Made by a program: the position numbers and the translations under genes. Positions 20,392-30,225 of a DNA stretch of 64,000 bases are shown here, in pieces. The DNA is from Luteimonas padinae (lineage in GTDB: Bacteria > Pseudomonadota > Gammaproteobacteria > Xanthomonadales > Xanthomonadaceae): positions 234,378 through 298,377 of the forward strand of contig NZ_BMZT01000004.1 of the NCBI RefSeq assembly GCF_014652935.1, in the 5' to 3' direction. Numbering within the stretch: position 1 is the first letter of the stretch; each line of letters starts with the position of its first letter. The notes under the pieces are model-generated. The model did no database searches, had not been told where the DNA came from, and saw only the letters and a program-made list of their open reading frames with translations.

Positions 20392-23300
20392 TCAGCCCCG
20401 GTCGCGCAGGAACCGCGCCATCGACACGCCAGACGGCGGCGGTGCGAACTCGGCGGCCACGTCGATGAAGCCGCGCATCACCGCGACCTCGCGCGGCGTG
20501 CGGTTGAGCGCGTCGCGCAGATCGGGATCGCAGCCGGCGCGCAGCAGGTGGCGGGCCAGGCGCAACAGGCCGTGCAGGGCGGTCAGGTGCAGCGGGCCGA
20601 AGCCGCGCGGGTCCTGCGCGTCCAGGCGCGTGTCCTCGTCGAGCAGGCGGTCGACCGCGGCCTGCACCACGTCCTCGTCGCAGGCGGTGCCGGGCTCGGC
20701 GCGCGCGCCCAGCAGCAGCAGCAGCGGCGTGACCCCGCCCGCGGCCTCGGCGTCGGCCTCGGCACCGGCCAGCAGCAGGGTGTCGAACAGGGCCAGCAGG
20801 CGCGGGCGGTCGCGCGCGGTGAAGCCGTAGAGCGCGGCGCAGTGCAGCGGCGTCAGGCCCTGGGCGTCGGCGGCCTGGATGTTGGCGCCGGCGGTGAGCA
20901 GGCGCGCGCAGATGTCGGGCATACCGAGCGCGGCGGCGATCATCAGCACGGTGACGTCGCCGGGCAGGCGGTGTTCGAGCGCGACCTTCGCACGCAGCAG
21001 GCGTTCGACGATGACGCCGTGGCGCATGCTGACCGCGGCCGAGAGCGGGGTGGCGCCGGTGTGCGCGGCGCGCTGCGGGTCGGCGCCGCGCTCGAGCAGC
21101 AGCTCCAGCACCTCGGCGTGGCCGCCGCCGGCGGCGCGCAGCAGGCCGGTGCAGCCCTTGTCGTCGACGGCGTCGACCGCGAATCCGAGATCGAGCAGGC
21201 GGCGCACGGCGCCGGCATCGCCGGCCATCGCAGCGGCCGGCACGTCGGCTTCGCGCAACGGGCGGCCGGGAAGCGTCCAGCCGGTCCAGTCCAGCCAGTC
21301 GGCGAGGTCGCGGCGGCCGGCGGACAGCGCCACGCCCAGCGGCGTCTGGCCGTCGGCGGCGCGCACCGCCGGCGAAGCGCCGCCCTTCACCAGCAGCCGC
21401 AGCGCGGGCTCGCGGCCGAGCGCGGCGGCCAGGTGCAGCGCGGTCATGCCGTGGCCGTCGCGGCGGTCGAGGTCGACGCCGTCGGCGACCAGGCGCTCGA
21501 GCAGGCGCATCCAGCCCAGCCGCACCGCCAGCCCCGCCGCGGGATCGCCGCCAGGCGACGGGGCCAGGATGTCGGCGCCGCGCTCGACCAGCTCCAGCGC
21601 GAACTGCTCCAGCCCGCGCGCCGCCTGGTCCTCGCGCACGCAGGCCTCGAGGAAGCGCGCCAGGCCGCCGGCGCCGGCCGGCGATGCGCCGCCGCGCAGC
21701 AGCGCCTGGGCGGCGGGCAGCGCCGCCGTGCCCCGGCCCAGCAGCTGCAGCAGCACGGTGTCTTCGCCCTCCGCGCGCGCATCCGGGTCGGCGCCGTTGA
21801 GCAGCAGCCACTCGATGCGCGCCGGCGCCGGCGGCGCTTCGCCGTCGAGCAGCAGCCCGCCGAGTTCGGCGGCAGAAACAAGCTGCGCCAGCGGCTCGAG
21901 TTCCTCGAAGCGGCCCTCGGCGAGCTGTTCGCGCAGCACCTCGAGCGGCGCGCGGTCGACCGGCGCTTCGCTGTCGCCGCCAAGGACGCTGGCCGGGAGC
22001 GGATGCGCCGGGTCGAGCACGGCGACCATGGCCCAGCGCCCGCCGGACGCCGCATGCTCGACCGGGCGCTTGCCGCCTTCGTCGGCCAGCTGCGCGTCGA
22101 CCTCCAGTTCGAGCAGGCGCGTAGCCAGCGCCGCGCTGCCGCTGCCGCACAGGCAGGCCAGGTGCAGGGCGTTGCGGCCTTCCGCGTCGACGGCGTGCAC
22201 GTCGGCGCGGCCGGCCAGCAGGTCGAGCGCGGCCGCGTGGCCACCGGCGGCGGCGTCCAGCAGCGGCGTGCGCCCGACGGCGTCGCGGGCGTCGGCGTCC
22301 GCCTTCGCCTCGAGCAGCGCGGCCATGATCTCGACGTGGCCGGCGAGCGCGGCCTCGTGCAGCGCGCTGCGGCCGCGGGCGTCGCGGGCGTCGACCCGGG
22401 CCTTGTGCCGGAGCAGCAGGGCGACGCCGGCGGCATCGTCGTCATCGCCGCCGGCCGCGGCCAGCAGCGGCGGCGAGCCGCCTTCGGGCTCGGTGCGCGC
22501 GCCGCGTTCGAGCAGGAAGCGGGCGAGGCGCCAGTTGCCGCAGCCGCAGGCGATGCCGAGCGGGGTCACGCCGTCGGCGTTGCGGGCATCGAGCTCGGCG
22601 GCGGCGTCGCGCAGCAGGGCGGCTACGCCGGGATCGGAGCTGCGCGCGGCGTGGTGCAGCGGCGTGTTGCCGTCGCGGTCGGCGGCGCGCGGGTCGGCTC
22701 CATTGGCGAGCAGGGTCATCACCGCTTCGGGGCGGCCGTGCCAGCTGTCGCGGGTCGCCGCCAGCAGCGGCGTCAGGCCCGCGTGCGCGTGGTTGAGGTC
22801 GACGCCGCGGGTGATCAGGTCGCGCAGCAGGCGCAGGTCCGGCAGCACCGCCGCCAGCACCGCCAGCGAGCGCTGGTCGCGGCTCTCCGGCTCCGGCAGG
22901 GCGTGCGGATCGGCGCCCTGGGCCAGCAGGTCCAGGGCCCGCTCGACCCGGCCGCCGCGCGCCGCGGCATACAGGGCCGCGACGGGATCGGCGGCCGCCG
23001 CCTCGGCATCGTCCAGCGCGGCCGGGTGCGCCGGCTCGGGCATCTCGAGCACGTCCAGCGCCACCTGCGCCAGCGGCGTGCGCAGCAGCGCCAGGTGCAG
23101 CAGCGGCCAGGCGATGGCGGCCAGCACCGCCAGGATCCAGCGCGCGCCACCGGCCACCAGGCCCGGCCAGGCGAGCGCCAGCGCCAGCGCGAGGATGGCG
23201 GCGAGCGCGAGCGCGGCGCCAAGCCCGCGCCAGCTGGAACCATCGACTTCGTCGAGCGAATGCCAGTGCCCGGCCAGCGTCCGGCCGCCCTCGGCCTCGG

Positions 23301-23670
23301 CGCGCTGCCACAGCGGCCACAGCCGCCAGAGCGCGATCACGCCCAGGCCGGCGGTGGCGCTGAGCGCGAGCGCCGGGCCGGGCGAGGCGCCGCGGCTGGC
23401 AACCAGCGCCGACAGCGGCCAGCCCACCAGCAGTGCGCCCGCGGCCAGCGCCAGGCTCCACAGCAGCAGCAGCGCCAGCAGGTCGCGGCGGAGCGCGGCA
23501 CCGGCGGGCAGCCCGCCGCCGAGACGCGCGCGCAGGCCGAGCGCCAGCGCAGGCTGCGCGAGGCAGGCCGCCAGCGCCGCAACCGCGGCCTCGGGCACGC
23601 CGGCCAGCAGCGCCAGCAGGACGCCGGCAACCAGCGGCAGCCAGGTCTTCATGGACGCGCGCTCAGGCAT
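20392..23670 (-). CDS. Giant ankyrin-repeat membrane protein
   Basis: The 1,092-residue protein has four or five N-terminal membrane helices within residues 8-200 (LPLVAGVLLALLAGVPEAAV, LLALLLLWSLALAAGALLVG, ALSATAGLGVIALWRLWPLW, ALALAAILALALALAWPGLV). Residues about 225-1075 consist of ankyrin-like units, many with the DxxGxTPLHxAA consensus (for example DRDGNTPLHHAARSS, DGHGMTALHLAAALG, DAQGLTPLHCAALYG). The repeats probably face the cytoplasm and bind proteins. The start at 23670 overlaps the ycgL stop by eight bases; an ATG at 23652 (MKTWLPL) is also possible. No partner is evident. Confidence 0.88.
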   Translation of the reverse strand: MPERASMKTWLPLVAGVLLALLAGVPEAAVAALAACLAQPALALGLRARLGGGLPAGAALRRDLLALLLLWSLALAAGALLVGWPLSALVASRGASPGPALALSATAGLGVIALWRLWPLWQRAEAEGGRTLAGHWHSLDEVDGSSWRGLGAALALAAILALALALAWPGLVAGGARWILAVLAAIAWPLLHLALLRTPLAQVALDVLEMPEPAHPAALDDAEAAAADPVAALYAAARGGRVERALDLLAQGADPHALPEPESRDQRSLAVLAAVLPDLRLLRDLITRGVDLNHAHAGLTPLLAATRDSWHGRPEAVMTLLANGADPRAADRDGNTPLHHAARSSDPGVAALLRDAAAELDARNADGVTPLGIACGCGNWRLARFLLERGARTEPEGGSPPLLAAAGGDDDDAAGVALLLRHKARVDARDARGRSALHEAALAGHVEIMAALLEAKADADARDAVGRTPLLDAAAGGHAAALDLLAGRADVHAVDAEGRNALHLACLCGSGSAALATRLLELEVDAQLADEGGKRPVEHAASGGRWAMVAVLDPAHPLPASVLGGDSEAPVDRAPLEVLREQLAEGRFEELEPLAQLVSAAELGGLLLDGEAPPAPARIEWLLLNGADPDARAEGEDTVLLQLLGRGTAALPAAQALLRGGASPAGAGGLARFLEACVREDQAARGLEQFALELVERGADILAPSPGGDPAAGLAVRLGWMRLLERLVADGVDLDRRDGHGMTALHLAAALGREPALRLLVKGGASPAVRAADGQTPLGVALSAGRRDLADWLDWTGWTLPGRPLREADVPAAAMAGDAGAVRRLLDLGFAVDAVDDKGCTGLLRAAGGGHAEVLELLLERGADPQRAAHTGATPLSAAVSMRHGVIVERLLRAKVALEHRLPGDVTVLMIAAALGMPDICARLLTAGANIQAADAQGLTPLHCAALYGFTARDRPRLLALFDTLLLAGAEADAEAAGGVTPLLLLLGARAEPGTACDEDVVQAAVDRLLDEDTRLDAQDPRGFGPLHLTALHGLLRLARHLLRAGCDPDLRDALNRTPREVAVMRGFIDVAAEFAPPPSGVSMARFLRDRG

Positions 23671-23935
23671 CGGTGCCCCAGTCGCCGGTCAGCGGATCCA
23701 CGCCCGCGCGGGGCGGCATCTGCAGGTGGAAGCCGCGGCCGGCGAGGTTGGCGCGGACGACGTCGGCGTCCTCGCGCGCAAGGCGGCGGCCGGGGACCAG
23801 CGCGACCTCGAGCACGAAGCGCAGCTCGCCGAGCTCGCCGCGGACCGGGTCGGGGATGCGGCCGAAGTCGTCGCGGCCGGCGAGGTAGACGTAGGTATCG
23901 GCCTTTCGAAGGCTCTTGTAGACGAAGGCTTGCAT
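23663..23935 (-). CDS. YcgL domain protein
   Basis: This is a 90-residue cytoplasmic protein of the YcgL (DUF709) family. The start MQAFVYKSLRKADTYVYLAG and the FVLEVALVPGRRLAREDADV stretch are the conserved core of this small alpha/beta fold. The biochemical role is unknown in the family. It lies between cydB (98 bases upstream) and the ankyrin gene, with which it overlaps. Confidence 0.9.
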   Translation of the reverse strand: MQAFVYKSLRKADTYVYLAGRDDFGRIPDPVRGELGELRFVLEVALVPGRRLAREDADVVRANLAGRGFHLQMPPRAGVDPLTGDWGTDA

Positions 23936-23992
23936 CGGCGGTTCCAGCGCGCGGGCGCACGCGTGCAGGGATGAAGCATAAAGCAAGCGCGC

Positions 23993-24012
23993 CGCGGCGC
24001 CCCGGCGCCGCG
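23993..24012 (-). terminator. GC-rich hairpin after cydB, possible weak terminator
   Basis: CGCGGCGCC and GGCGCCGCG pair perfectly with a two-base centre, 21 bases after the cydB stop. On the minus strand the flank GCGCGCTTGCTTTATG contains only interrupted T residues, so termination would be partial. Confidence 0.35.
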
Positions 24013-24033
24013 CGTGGACGGCGCGGCGGAGGC

Positions 24034-25050
24034 TCAGTGGTAGCCGGCGTCGGCCTGGATCTTGCCCCGGAACACCGAGTACGACCACGCGGTGTAGCCG
24101 AGGATGATCGGCAGCAGGATGGCCAGCCCGACCAGGGTGAAGCCCTGCGACGACGGCGGCGAGGACGCATCCCAGATGCTCAGCGACGGCGGGATGATGT
24201 TCGGCCAGATCCCGACCACCAGCCCCGCGAAGCCGAGCACGAAGAAGCTCAGCGTCAGCAGGAACGGGCGCGCGTCGCGCCCTTCGCGCATCGCCGCGCG
24301 CCACAGCCAGAACGCGTTCACCAGCGCCAGCAGCGGCACCGGCGCCAGCCACCAGAAATTGCCGCCCTCGAACCAGCGCGCCATGACCTGGGAATCCAGG
24401 AACGGCAGCCAAGTGCTGACCAGGCCCATGAACGCGACCACCACCAGCACCAGCGGCCGGGTCACCGTGCGCGCCACCTGCTGCAGGCGGCCTTCGGTCT
24501 TCAGGATCAGCCAGCCCGCGCCGAGCAGCGCATAGCCGAACACCACCGCCACGCCGGTCAGCATCGAGAACGGGCTGAACCAGTCGAGCGCGCCGCCGAG
24601 GTACTTGCCCTCCTCCAGCGGCATGCCTTCGACCAGCGCGCCCAGGATCACGCCCTGCGCGAACGCCGCCACCATCGAGCCGGCCGCGAACGCGCCGCCC
24701 CAGAAGCGCTTCCCGCGCCGGGCCTTGAAGCGGAACTCGAAGGCGACGCCGCGGAAGATCAGCGCCACCAGCATCACCAGCACCGGCAGGTACAGCGCCG
24801 ACAGCAGGATCGCGTAGGCCCTGGGGAAGGCGGCCAGCAGTCCGGTGCCGCCGAGCACCAGCCAGGTCTCGTTGCCGTCCCAGATCGGCGCGGCGGTGTT
24901 CATCATGTGGTCGAGCTGGTCGCCGTCCTCGGCGAAGGGCGCGAGGATGCCCAGGCCCAGCACGAAGCCGTCGAGCAGCACGTACATCATCACGCCGAAG
25001 CCGATCACGAAGTACCAGGCCACCGGCAGCCAGGCCGCGGTTTCCATCAC
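24034..25050 (-). CDS. cydB: Cytochrome bd-type quinol oxidase subunit II (CioB/CydB)
   Basis: Subunit II of the bd-type terminal oxidase, 338 residues with about nine membrane helices. The N-terminus WYFVIGFGVMMYVLLDGFVL and the WDGNETWLVLGGTGLLAAFP motif are conserved in the family, as is PNIIPPSLSIWDASSPPSSQ near the C-terminus. The start overlaps the cydA stop in ATGA. No cydX-like small frame is obvious after it, and no cydDC is in the window. Confidence 0.93.
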   Translation of the reverse strand: MMETAAWLPVAWYFVIGFGVMMYVLLDGFVLGLGILAPFAEDGDQLDHMMNTAAPIWDGNETWLVLGGTGLLAAFPRAYAILLSALYLPVLVMLVALIFRGVAFEFRFKARRGKRFWGGAFAAGSMVAAFAQGVILGALVEGMPLEEGKYLGGALDWFSPFSMLTGVAVVFGYALLGAGWLILKTEGRLQQVARTVTRPLVLVVVAFMGLVSTWLPFLDSQVMARWFEGGNFWWLAPVPLLALVNAFWLWRAAMREGRDARPFLLTLSFFVLGFAGLVVGIWPNIIPPSLSIWDASSPPSSQGFTLVGLAILLPIILGYTAWSYSVFRGKIQADAGYH

Positions 25051-26501
25051 GGGCCCTCCATGCGCGTGGACGTCGTGCCCGCGGGCGCCGTGCTGGAGGG
25101 CTCAGTGCTGGCATGCTCGCGCTCGCCGACCGACAGCGGGCGCGCCGGGGTCTTGTCGCCGCCCTCGGTGCGCGGCGGCTCCTCGAACGGCTGCGGCCCC
25201 TTGCGCACCAGGCCCAGCAGGTACCAGATGCCGGCCCCGAAGATCACCGCGTAGGCCACCGCATAAGTGGCCAGCGAGGTCATGACGGCCGCCGCGGTGA
25301 TGTTGGGGCTCACCGCATCGCTGGTACGCAGCAGCCCGTACACCACCCAGGGCTGGCGGCCGATCTCGACCACGTACCAGCCCGCGAGCAGCGCGATGAA
25401 GCCCGCCGGGCTCAGCAGCCGCCAGCCGTCGAGCAGCCAGCGTGATCCGAACAGCCAGCCGCGCCACCAGGCCCAGGCCGAGGCCAGCGCCAGCACCAGC
25501 ATCGCCACGCCCAGGCCGACCATGATCCGGAAGCCCCAGAACACCGGCGCGATCGGCGGGCGCTCGTCGCGCGGCACCGCCGTCAGCGGCTCGATCTCGC
25601 CGTCCCAGCTGTGGGTGAGGATCAGGCTGCCCAGGCGCGGGATGGCGACCTCGTAGTGGTTGGTCTCGTTCTCCGCGTCGGGGATCGCGAACAGGATGAG
25701 CGGCACGCCGGCGCCGGGTCCGCCGTGTTCCCAGTGCGCCTCCATCGCCGCCAGCTTGACCGGCTGGTGCTCGCCGACGTTGAGCCCGTGCAGGTCGCCG
25801 ACCAGCACCTGCAGCGGCAGCGCGATCGCGGCGAAGGCCACCGCCAGCTTCAGCATCCGGCGCCCTTCCTCGACGTGCACGCCGCGCCGCAGGTACCAGG
25901 CGCTGACGCCGCCGATCACGAAGCAGGTGGTGATGAACGCCGCCAGCACCATGTGCGCCAGACGGTAGGGGAACGAGGGATTGAAGATCACCGCGAACCA
26001 GTCGACGGGCACGAACATCCCGTCGACCACCTCGTGGCCCTGCGGCGTCTGCATCCAGCTGTTCGCGGCCAGGATCCAGAAGGTCGAGAACAGCGTGCCC
26101 AGCGCGACCATGCAGGTCGACAGGAAGTGCAGCTTCGGCGACACCCGGTTCCAGCCGAACAGCATCACGCCGAGGAAGCTGGCCTCGAGGAAGAACGCGG
26201 TCAGCACCTCGTAGCTCAGCAGCGGGCCGAGGATCGCGCCGGCGCGTTCGCTCAGCACCGCCCAGTTGGTGCCGAACTGGAAGCTCATGACGATGCCGCT
26301 GACCACGCCCATGCCGAAGCTGATGGCGAAGATCCGCAGCCAGAAGAAGTACAGGTCGCGCCACTTCCCGTCCTGCGTGCGCAGCCAGCGCCATTCGAGG
26401 AAAGCGAGCCAGTGCGCCAGGCCGATGGTGAAGGCCGGGAACAGGATGTGGAAGGTGATGACGAAGCCGAACTGGATCCTCGACAGCAGCAGGGCATCCA
26501 C
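25047..26501 (-). CDS. cydA: Cytochrome bd-type (cyanide-insensitive-like) quinol oxidase subunit I
   Basis: Subunit I oxidises quinol and carries the hemes. The GTG at 26501 was chosen because GGAG lies six bases before it and because VDALLLSRIQFGFVITFHIL begins at the usual place, giving 484 residues. The quinol region GDLHGLNVGEHQPVKLAAME is conserved, followed by a short Q-loop. The later IGRQPWVVYGLLRTSDAVSP is typical of the CIO branch (cioA) rather than long-Q-loop E. coli CydA. The last 45 residues are a polar Pro/Glu/Thr tail. It is translationally coupled to cydB. Confidence 0.93.
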   Translation of the reverse strand: MDALLLSRIQFGFVITFHILFPAFTIGLAHWLAFLEWRWLRTQDGKWRDLYFFWLRIFAISFGMGVVSGIVMSFQFGTNWAVLSERAGAILGPLLSYEVLTAFFLEASFLGVMLFGWNRVSPKLHFLSTCMVALGTLFSTFWILAANSWMQTPQGHEVVDGMFVPVDWFAVIFNPSFPYRLAHMVLAAFITTCFVIGGVSAWYLRRGVHVEEGRRMLKLAVAFAAIALPLQVLVGDLHGLNVGEHQPVKLAAMEAHWEHGGPGAGVPLILFAIPDAENETNHYEVAIPRLGSLILTHSWDGEIEPLTAVPRDERPPIAPVFWGFRIMVGLGVAMLVLALASAWAWWRGWLFGSRWLLDGWRLLSPAGFIALLAGWYVVEIGRQPWVVYGLLRTSDAVSPNITAAAVMTSLATYAVAYAVIFGAGIWYLLGLVRKGPQPFEEPPRTEGGDKTPARPLSVGEREHASTEPSSTAPAGTTSTRMEGP

Positions 26502-26676
26502 GCAGTTCTCCGCGGCGTTCAGGTGCAGGGATGCACGCCATTCTGCGCCTGCACGCGTGCGCTGCGGTTCAGGCGGCGTGAACGCGCGCCGGCGGGCGCG
26601 GCCATGACCACCGGCCCAGAGCCGGCGCGGCCGCGGCTGATACGCTGGCGCGTCACGTTTCCGGGGCCATCGCACC

Positions 26677-29067
26677 ATGCACGACCGTTCCGCTGCTTCC
26701 CTGCTGTCGCTTTCACTGCTGCTCGCGACGGTGCCGGCGCTGCCGGCTTCGGCCCAGCCCGCGCAGGCGCTCGACCTGCACCGGGTGATGGCCGACCCCG
26801 ACTGGATCGGCGCGCCGGTGGAGCGCATGTGGTGGTCCTGGGACGGCGACACGGCGTACTACCTGGCCAAGCGCAGCGGCAGCAACGTGCGCGACACCTG
26901 GGCGCAGCCGGTGGCCGGCGGCGCGGCGCGCGTGGTCGAGGGCGCGGCGCGCGGCGGCATCGATGCGGCCGACCCGCTGTTCGACGCCACCCGCGCGCGC
27001 ATGGCCTTCCTGCGCAACGGCGACGTCTTCGTGCGCGACCTGCGCAGCGGCGGCCTGACCCAGCTCACCCGCACCGAAGGCGGCGAATCCCAGCTGCAGT
27101 GGGGTCGCGACGGCTCGCTGTCCTGGCGCAGCGGCAACGACTGGTTCCGCTGGACCGCCGCCACCGGCGTCGGCCAGGCCGCAAGCCTGAAGGCCGAGGA
27201 CGCGCCCGGCACCGCGCCGAAGCCCGACGCCCTGCGCGAGCGCCAGCTGCGCTACATCGAAACCCTGCGCACCGAGCGCGAGCGCCGCGAGGAGCTGCGC
27301 ACCCAGGCCGAGGCCTGGCGCAGCGAGGATCCCTCGCGCGCGCCGGCACCGGCGTACCTGGGCAAGGACGTCGAGATCCAGGGCAGCGCGATGTCGCCAG
27401 ACGGCCGCTGGCTGCTCGTCGTCACCCAGGCCAAGGGCGCGGACGGCGGCCAGGCCGGGAAGATGCCGAAGTACGTCACCGAGTCCGGCTACGAGGAGTT
27501 CGAGGACGTGCGCACGCGCGTGGGCCGCAACGATCCGGCGCCGCAGTCGTTCTGGCTGGTCTCGGTGGCCGACGGCCAAGTGCGCGAACTGAAGACCGAA
27601 GCGCTGCCCGGCATCGCCACCGATCCGCTGGCGGCACTGCGCAAGGCCGCCGGCAAGGACGCGCTGAAGGGCAACCGCCCGGTGCGCGTCGAGGGCTGGG
27701 GCGGCGACGTCTCCGGCGGCGCGCGCTGGAGCGACGACGGCCGCGGGCTTGCGCTGATGCTGCACTCGGTCGACAACAAGGACCGCTGGCTGGCGACGGT
27801 CGACCTCGCCGTCGCGAAGCTGCAGCCCGTGCACCGCCTGACCGACGAGGCATGGATCAACTGGAGCTTCAACGAGTTCGGCTGGATGCCCGATGGCCGC
27901 ACGCTGTGGTTCCTGTCCGAGGAATCCGGCTGGTCGCACCTGTACACCACCTCGGGCGGCCGCGCGCGCGCGCTGACCTCGGGCCGCTGGGAAGCCTCGC
28001 AGCCGGTGCTGGCCGCGGACGGCGCCAGCTTCCTGTTCCTGTGCAACCGCGCCCGCCCTGGCGACTACGAGGTCTGCCAGGTCGGTGCCAACGGCGGCGA
28101 AGTGCGCGAACTGACCGCGCTCGACGGCGTCGAGGACTTCGTCGCCTCGCCCGACGGCCGCCGCGTGCTGGTGCGGCATTCGACCAGCTACATGCCGCCG
28201 CAGCTATCGGTGCTCGATGCCGCCGGCGGCGGTGCGCGCCAGCTCACCGACACGCGCACGGCCGAGTTCAAGGCCTACGACTGGCTGCAGCCCGAGACCG
28301 TGCAGGTGCCCTCGAAGCACGGCGCCGGCACCGTCTGGGGCAAGTACTACGGTCCGGCCACCATGGAGCCCGGGCGCAAGTACCCGGTGGTGCTGTTCGT
28401 GCACGGCGCCGGCTACCTGCAGAACGTCAGCGACCGCTACCCGAACTATTTCCGCGAGCAGATGTTCCACAACATGCTGGTGCAGCAGGGCTACATCGTG
28501 CTGGACCTCGACTTCCGCGCCTCCGAAGGCTACGGCCGCGACTGGCGCACCGCGATCTACCGGCAGATGGGCCACCCGGAGCTGGAGGACTATCTGGACG
28601 GCATCGACTGGCTGGTGGAAAACCGCCAGGGCGACCGCGACCGCGTCGGCATCTACGGCGGCAGCTACGGCGGCTTCATGACCTTCATGGCGCTGTTCCG
28701 CGAGCCGGGCGTGTTCAAGGCCGGCGCCGCGCTGCGCCCGGTGACCGACTGGTCGCAGTACAACCACGCCTACACCGCCAACATCCTCAACACGCCGGAA
28801 CTGGACCCCGAGGCCTATGCGAAGTCATCGCCGATGGAATATGCCGAAGGCCTGCAGGATCACCTGCTGATCGCCCACGGCATGATCGACGACAACGTGT
28901 TCTACCGGGACTCGGTGATGCTGGCGCAGCGCCTGATCGAACTGCGCAAGGACAAGTGGGAATTGGCGAGCTACCCGCTGGAGCGGCACGGCTACGTGCA
29001 CTCCGATTCGTGGTACGACCAGTACCGCCGCATCCACGAACTGTTCGAGCGCGCGCTGAAGCCCTGA
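26677..29067 (+). CDS. Secreted S9 family prolyl oligopeptidase/dipeptidyl peptidase
   Basis: The 796-residue protein starts with a Sec signal peptide (LLSLSLLLATVPALPASAQ). Residues 35-540 form a beta-propeller with DGRWLLVVTQ-, DGRGLALML- and DGRTLWFLSEESGWSHLY-type blades. Residues 555-796 are the alpha/beta-hydrolase with Ser663 in YGGSYGGF, Asp738 in HGMIDDNV and His771 in ERHGYVHSD. It should remove dipeptides or cut peptides in the periplasm or outside. It is one of two S9 enzymes in the window; the other (40707-42998) is of the DPP IV type. It is divergent from cydA. Confidence 0.93.
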   Translation: MHDRSAASLLSLSLLLATVPALPASAQPAQALDLHRVMADPDWIGAPVERMWWSWDGDTAYYLAKRSGSNVRDTWAQPVAGGAARVVEGAARGGIDAADPLFDATRARMAFLRNGDVFVRDLRSGGLTQLTRTEGGESQLQWGRDGSLSWRSGNDWFRWTAATGVGQAASLKAEDAPGTAPKPDALRERQLRYIETLRTERERREELRTQAEAWRSEDPSRAPAPAYLGKDVEIQGSAMSPDGRWLLVVTQAKGADGGQAGKMPKYVTESGYEEFEDVRTRVGRNDPAPQSFWLVSVADGQVRELKTEALPGIATDPLAALRKAAGKDALKGNRPVRVEGWGGDVSGGARWSDDGRGLALMLHSVDNKDRWLATVDLAVAKLQPVHRLTDEAWINWSFNEFGWMPDGRTLWFLSEESGWSHLYTTSGGRARALTSGRWEASQPVLAADGASFLFLCNRARPGDYEVCQVGANGGEVRELTALDGVEDFVASPDGRRVLVRHSTSYMPPQLSVLDAAGGGARQLTDTRTAEFKAYDWLQPETVQVPSKHGAGTVWGKYYGPATMEPGRKYPVVLFVHGAGYLQNVSDRYPNYFREQMFHNMLVQQGYIVLDLDFRASEGYGRDWRTAIYRQMGHPELEDYLDGIDWLVENRQGDRDRVGIYGGSYGGFMTFMALFREPGVFKAGAALRPVTDWSQYNHAYTANILNTPELDPEAYAKSSPMEYAEGLQDHLLIAHGMIDDNVFYRDSVMLAQRLIELRKDKWELASYPLERHGYVHSDSWYDQYRRIHELFERALKP

Positions 29068-29102
29068 TTCCCGCCGCATCCCGCCCCACCCGGACTCATT
29101 CT

Positions 29103-29190
29103 GCAGGAGCCGCTACAGCGGCGACCCGGATTCGCCCGGAACCGTGCCCAAGCGCGGCTGCACGCCGGTCGCCGCTGTAGCGGCTCCTAC
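29103..29190. repeat. REP doublet (REPIN) after the S9 peptidase gene
   Basis: REP copy 29103-29126 (GCAG variant of the GTAG start, palindrome GCCGCTACAGCGGC) faces its reverse complement at 29167-29190. The palindrome differs from the copies near rho by compensating changes, so the hairpin is kept. It lies between the S9 peptidase and hemF. Confidence 0.85.
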
Positions 29191-29282
29191 AGGATGTGTA
29201 CGGGGCGGGTCCGAAGCGGGTCCATGTGGGACCGGGCAGGCCCGGTGCGGACCATCCGCCGCGGGCGTCCTACAATCGCGTC

Positions 29283-30212
29283 ATGAACGAATTCAACGAC
29301 GTACGCGACTACCTCACCGGCCTGCAGGACCGCATCTGCGCCGCGATGGAGGGCGCCGACGGCGCCGCCCGCTTCCACGAGGACGCCTGGACGCGCCCCG
29401 ACGAGAGCGCCAGCGGCGGCCTGTCGGGCGGCGGCCGCACCCGCGTCATGCGCGACGGTGCGGTGTTCGAGCAGGCCGGCATCGGCTTCTCGGACGTGCG
29501 CGGCTCAAGGCTCCCGCCCTCGGCCACCGCCAGCCGCCCGGAGCTCACCGGCGCTTCGTGGCGCGCAGTGGGCGTGTCGCTGGTGTTCCACCCGCGCAAT
29601 CCCTACCTGCCGACCACGCATGCCAACGTGCGCCACTTCCGCGCCGAGCGCGACGGAGAGACGGTCGCGTCCTGGTTCGGCGGCGGCTTCGATCTCACGC
29701 CCTTCTACCCCTTCGACGAGGACGTGCTGCACTGGCACCGCACCGCGCGCGCGCTGTGCGAACCCTTCGGTGGCCAGGCGCGCTACGACGCGCACAAGGC
29801 CTGGTGCGACGAGTACTTCTTCCTGAAGCACCGCGGCGAAACCCGCGGCATCGGCGGCCTGTTCTACGACGACCTGGCCGAGGATTTCGAGCGCGACTTC
29901 GCCTACACCCGCGCGGTCGGCGACGGCTTCCTCGACGCCTGGCTGCCGATCGTCGAGCGCCGCCGGGCGACGCAGTACGGCGAGCGCGAGCGCGAATTCC
30001 AACTCTACCGCCGCGGCCGCTACGTCGAATTCAACCTGGTCTGGGACCGCGGCACCCACTTCGGCCTGCAGTCCGGCGGCCGCAGCGAATCCATCCTGAT
30101 GAGCATGCCGCCGCTGGCGCGCTGGGAATACGGCTGGCAGCCCGAACCCGGCAGCGCCGAATCACGTCTGGCCGACTACCTGCGGCCACGCGATTGGCTT
30201 GCGGAGCTTTGA
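29283..30212 (+). CDS. hemF: Oxygen-dependent coproporphyrinogen III oxidase
   Basis: HemF converts coproporphyrinogen III to protoporphyrinogen IX in heme synthesis using O2. The ATG at 29283 gives 309 residues ([20 protein letters not shown]). Conserved stretches include [60 protein letters not shown] and the C-terminal [20 protein letters not shown] with [13 protein letters not shown]. It stands alone, far from hemB in this window. Confidence 0.97.
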   Translation: MNEFNDVRDYLTGLQDRICAAMEGADGAARFHEDAWTRPDESASGGLSGGGRTRVMRDGAVFEQAGIGFSDVRGSRLPPSATASRPELTGASWRAVGVSLVFHPRNPYLPTTHANVRHFRAERDGETVASWFGGGFDLTPFYPFDEDVLHWHRTARALCEPFGGQARYDAHKAWCDEYFFLKHRGETRGIGGLFYDDLAEDFERDFAYTRAVGDGFLDAWLPIVERRRATQYGEREREFQLYRRGRYVEFNLVWDRGTHFGLQSGGRSESILMSMPPLARWEYGWQPEPGSAESRLADYLRPRDWLAEL

Positions 30213-30225
30213 TAGAGCGGTAAGC

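Noticed and set aside
20548..25254. Very long plus-strand open frame of over 1,500 codons
   Set aside because: It lies opposite the ankyrin, ycgL and cydB genes and has a Gln/Arg/Ala composition typical of the antisense of GC-rich coding DNA; the minus-strand genes have clear families.
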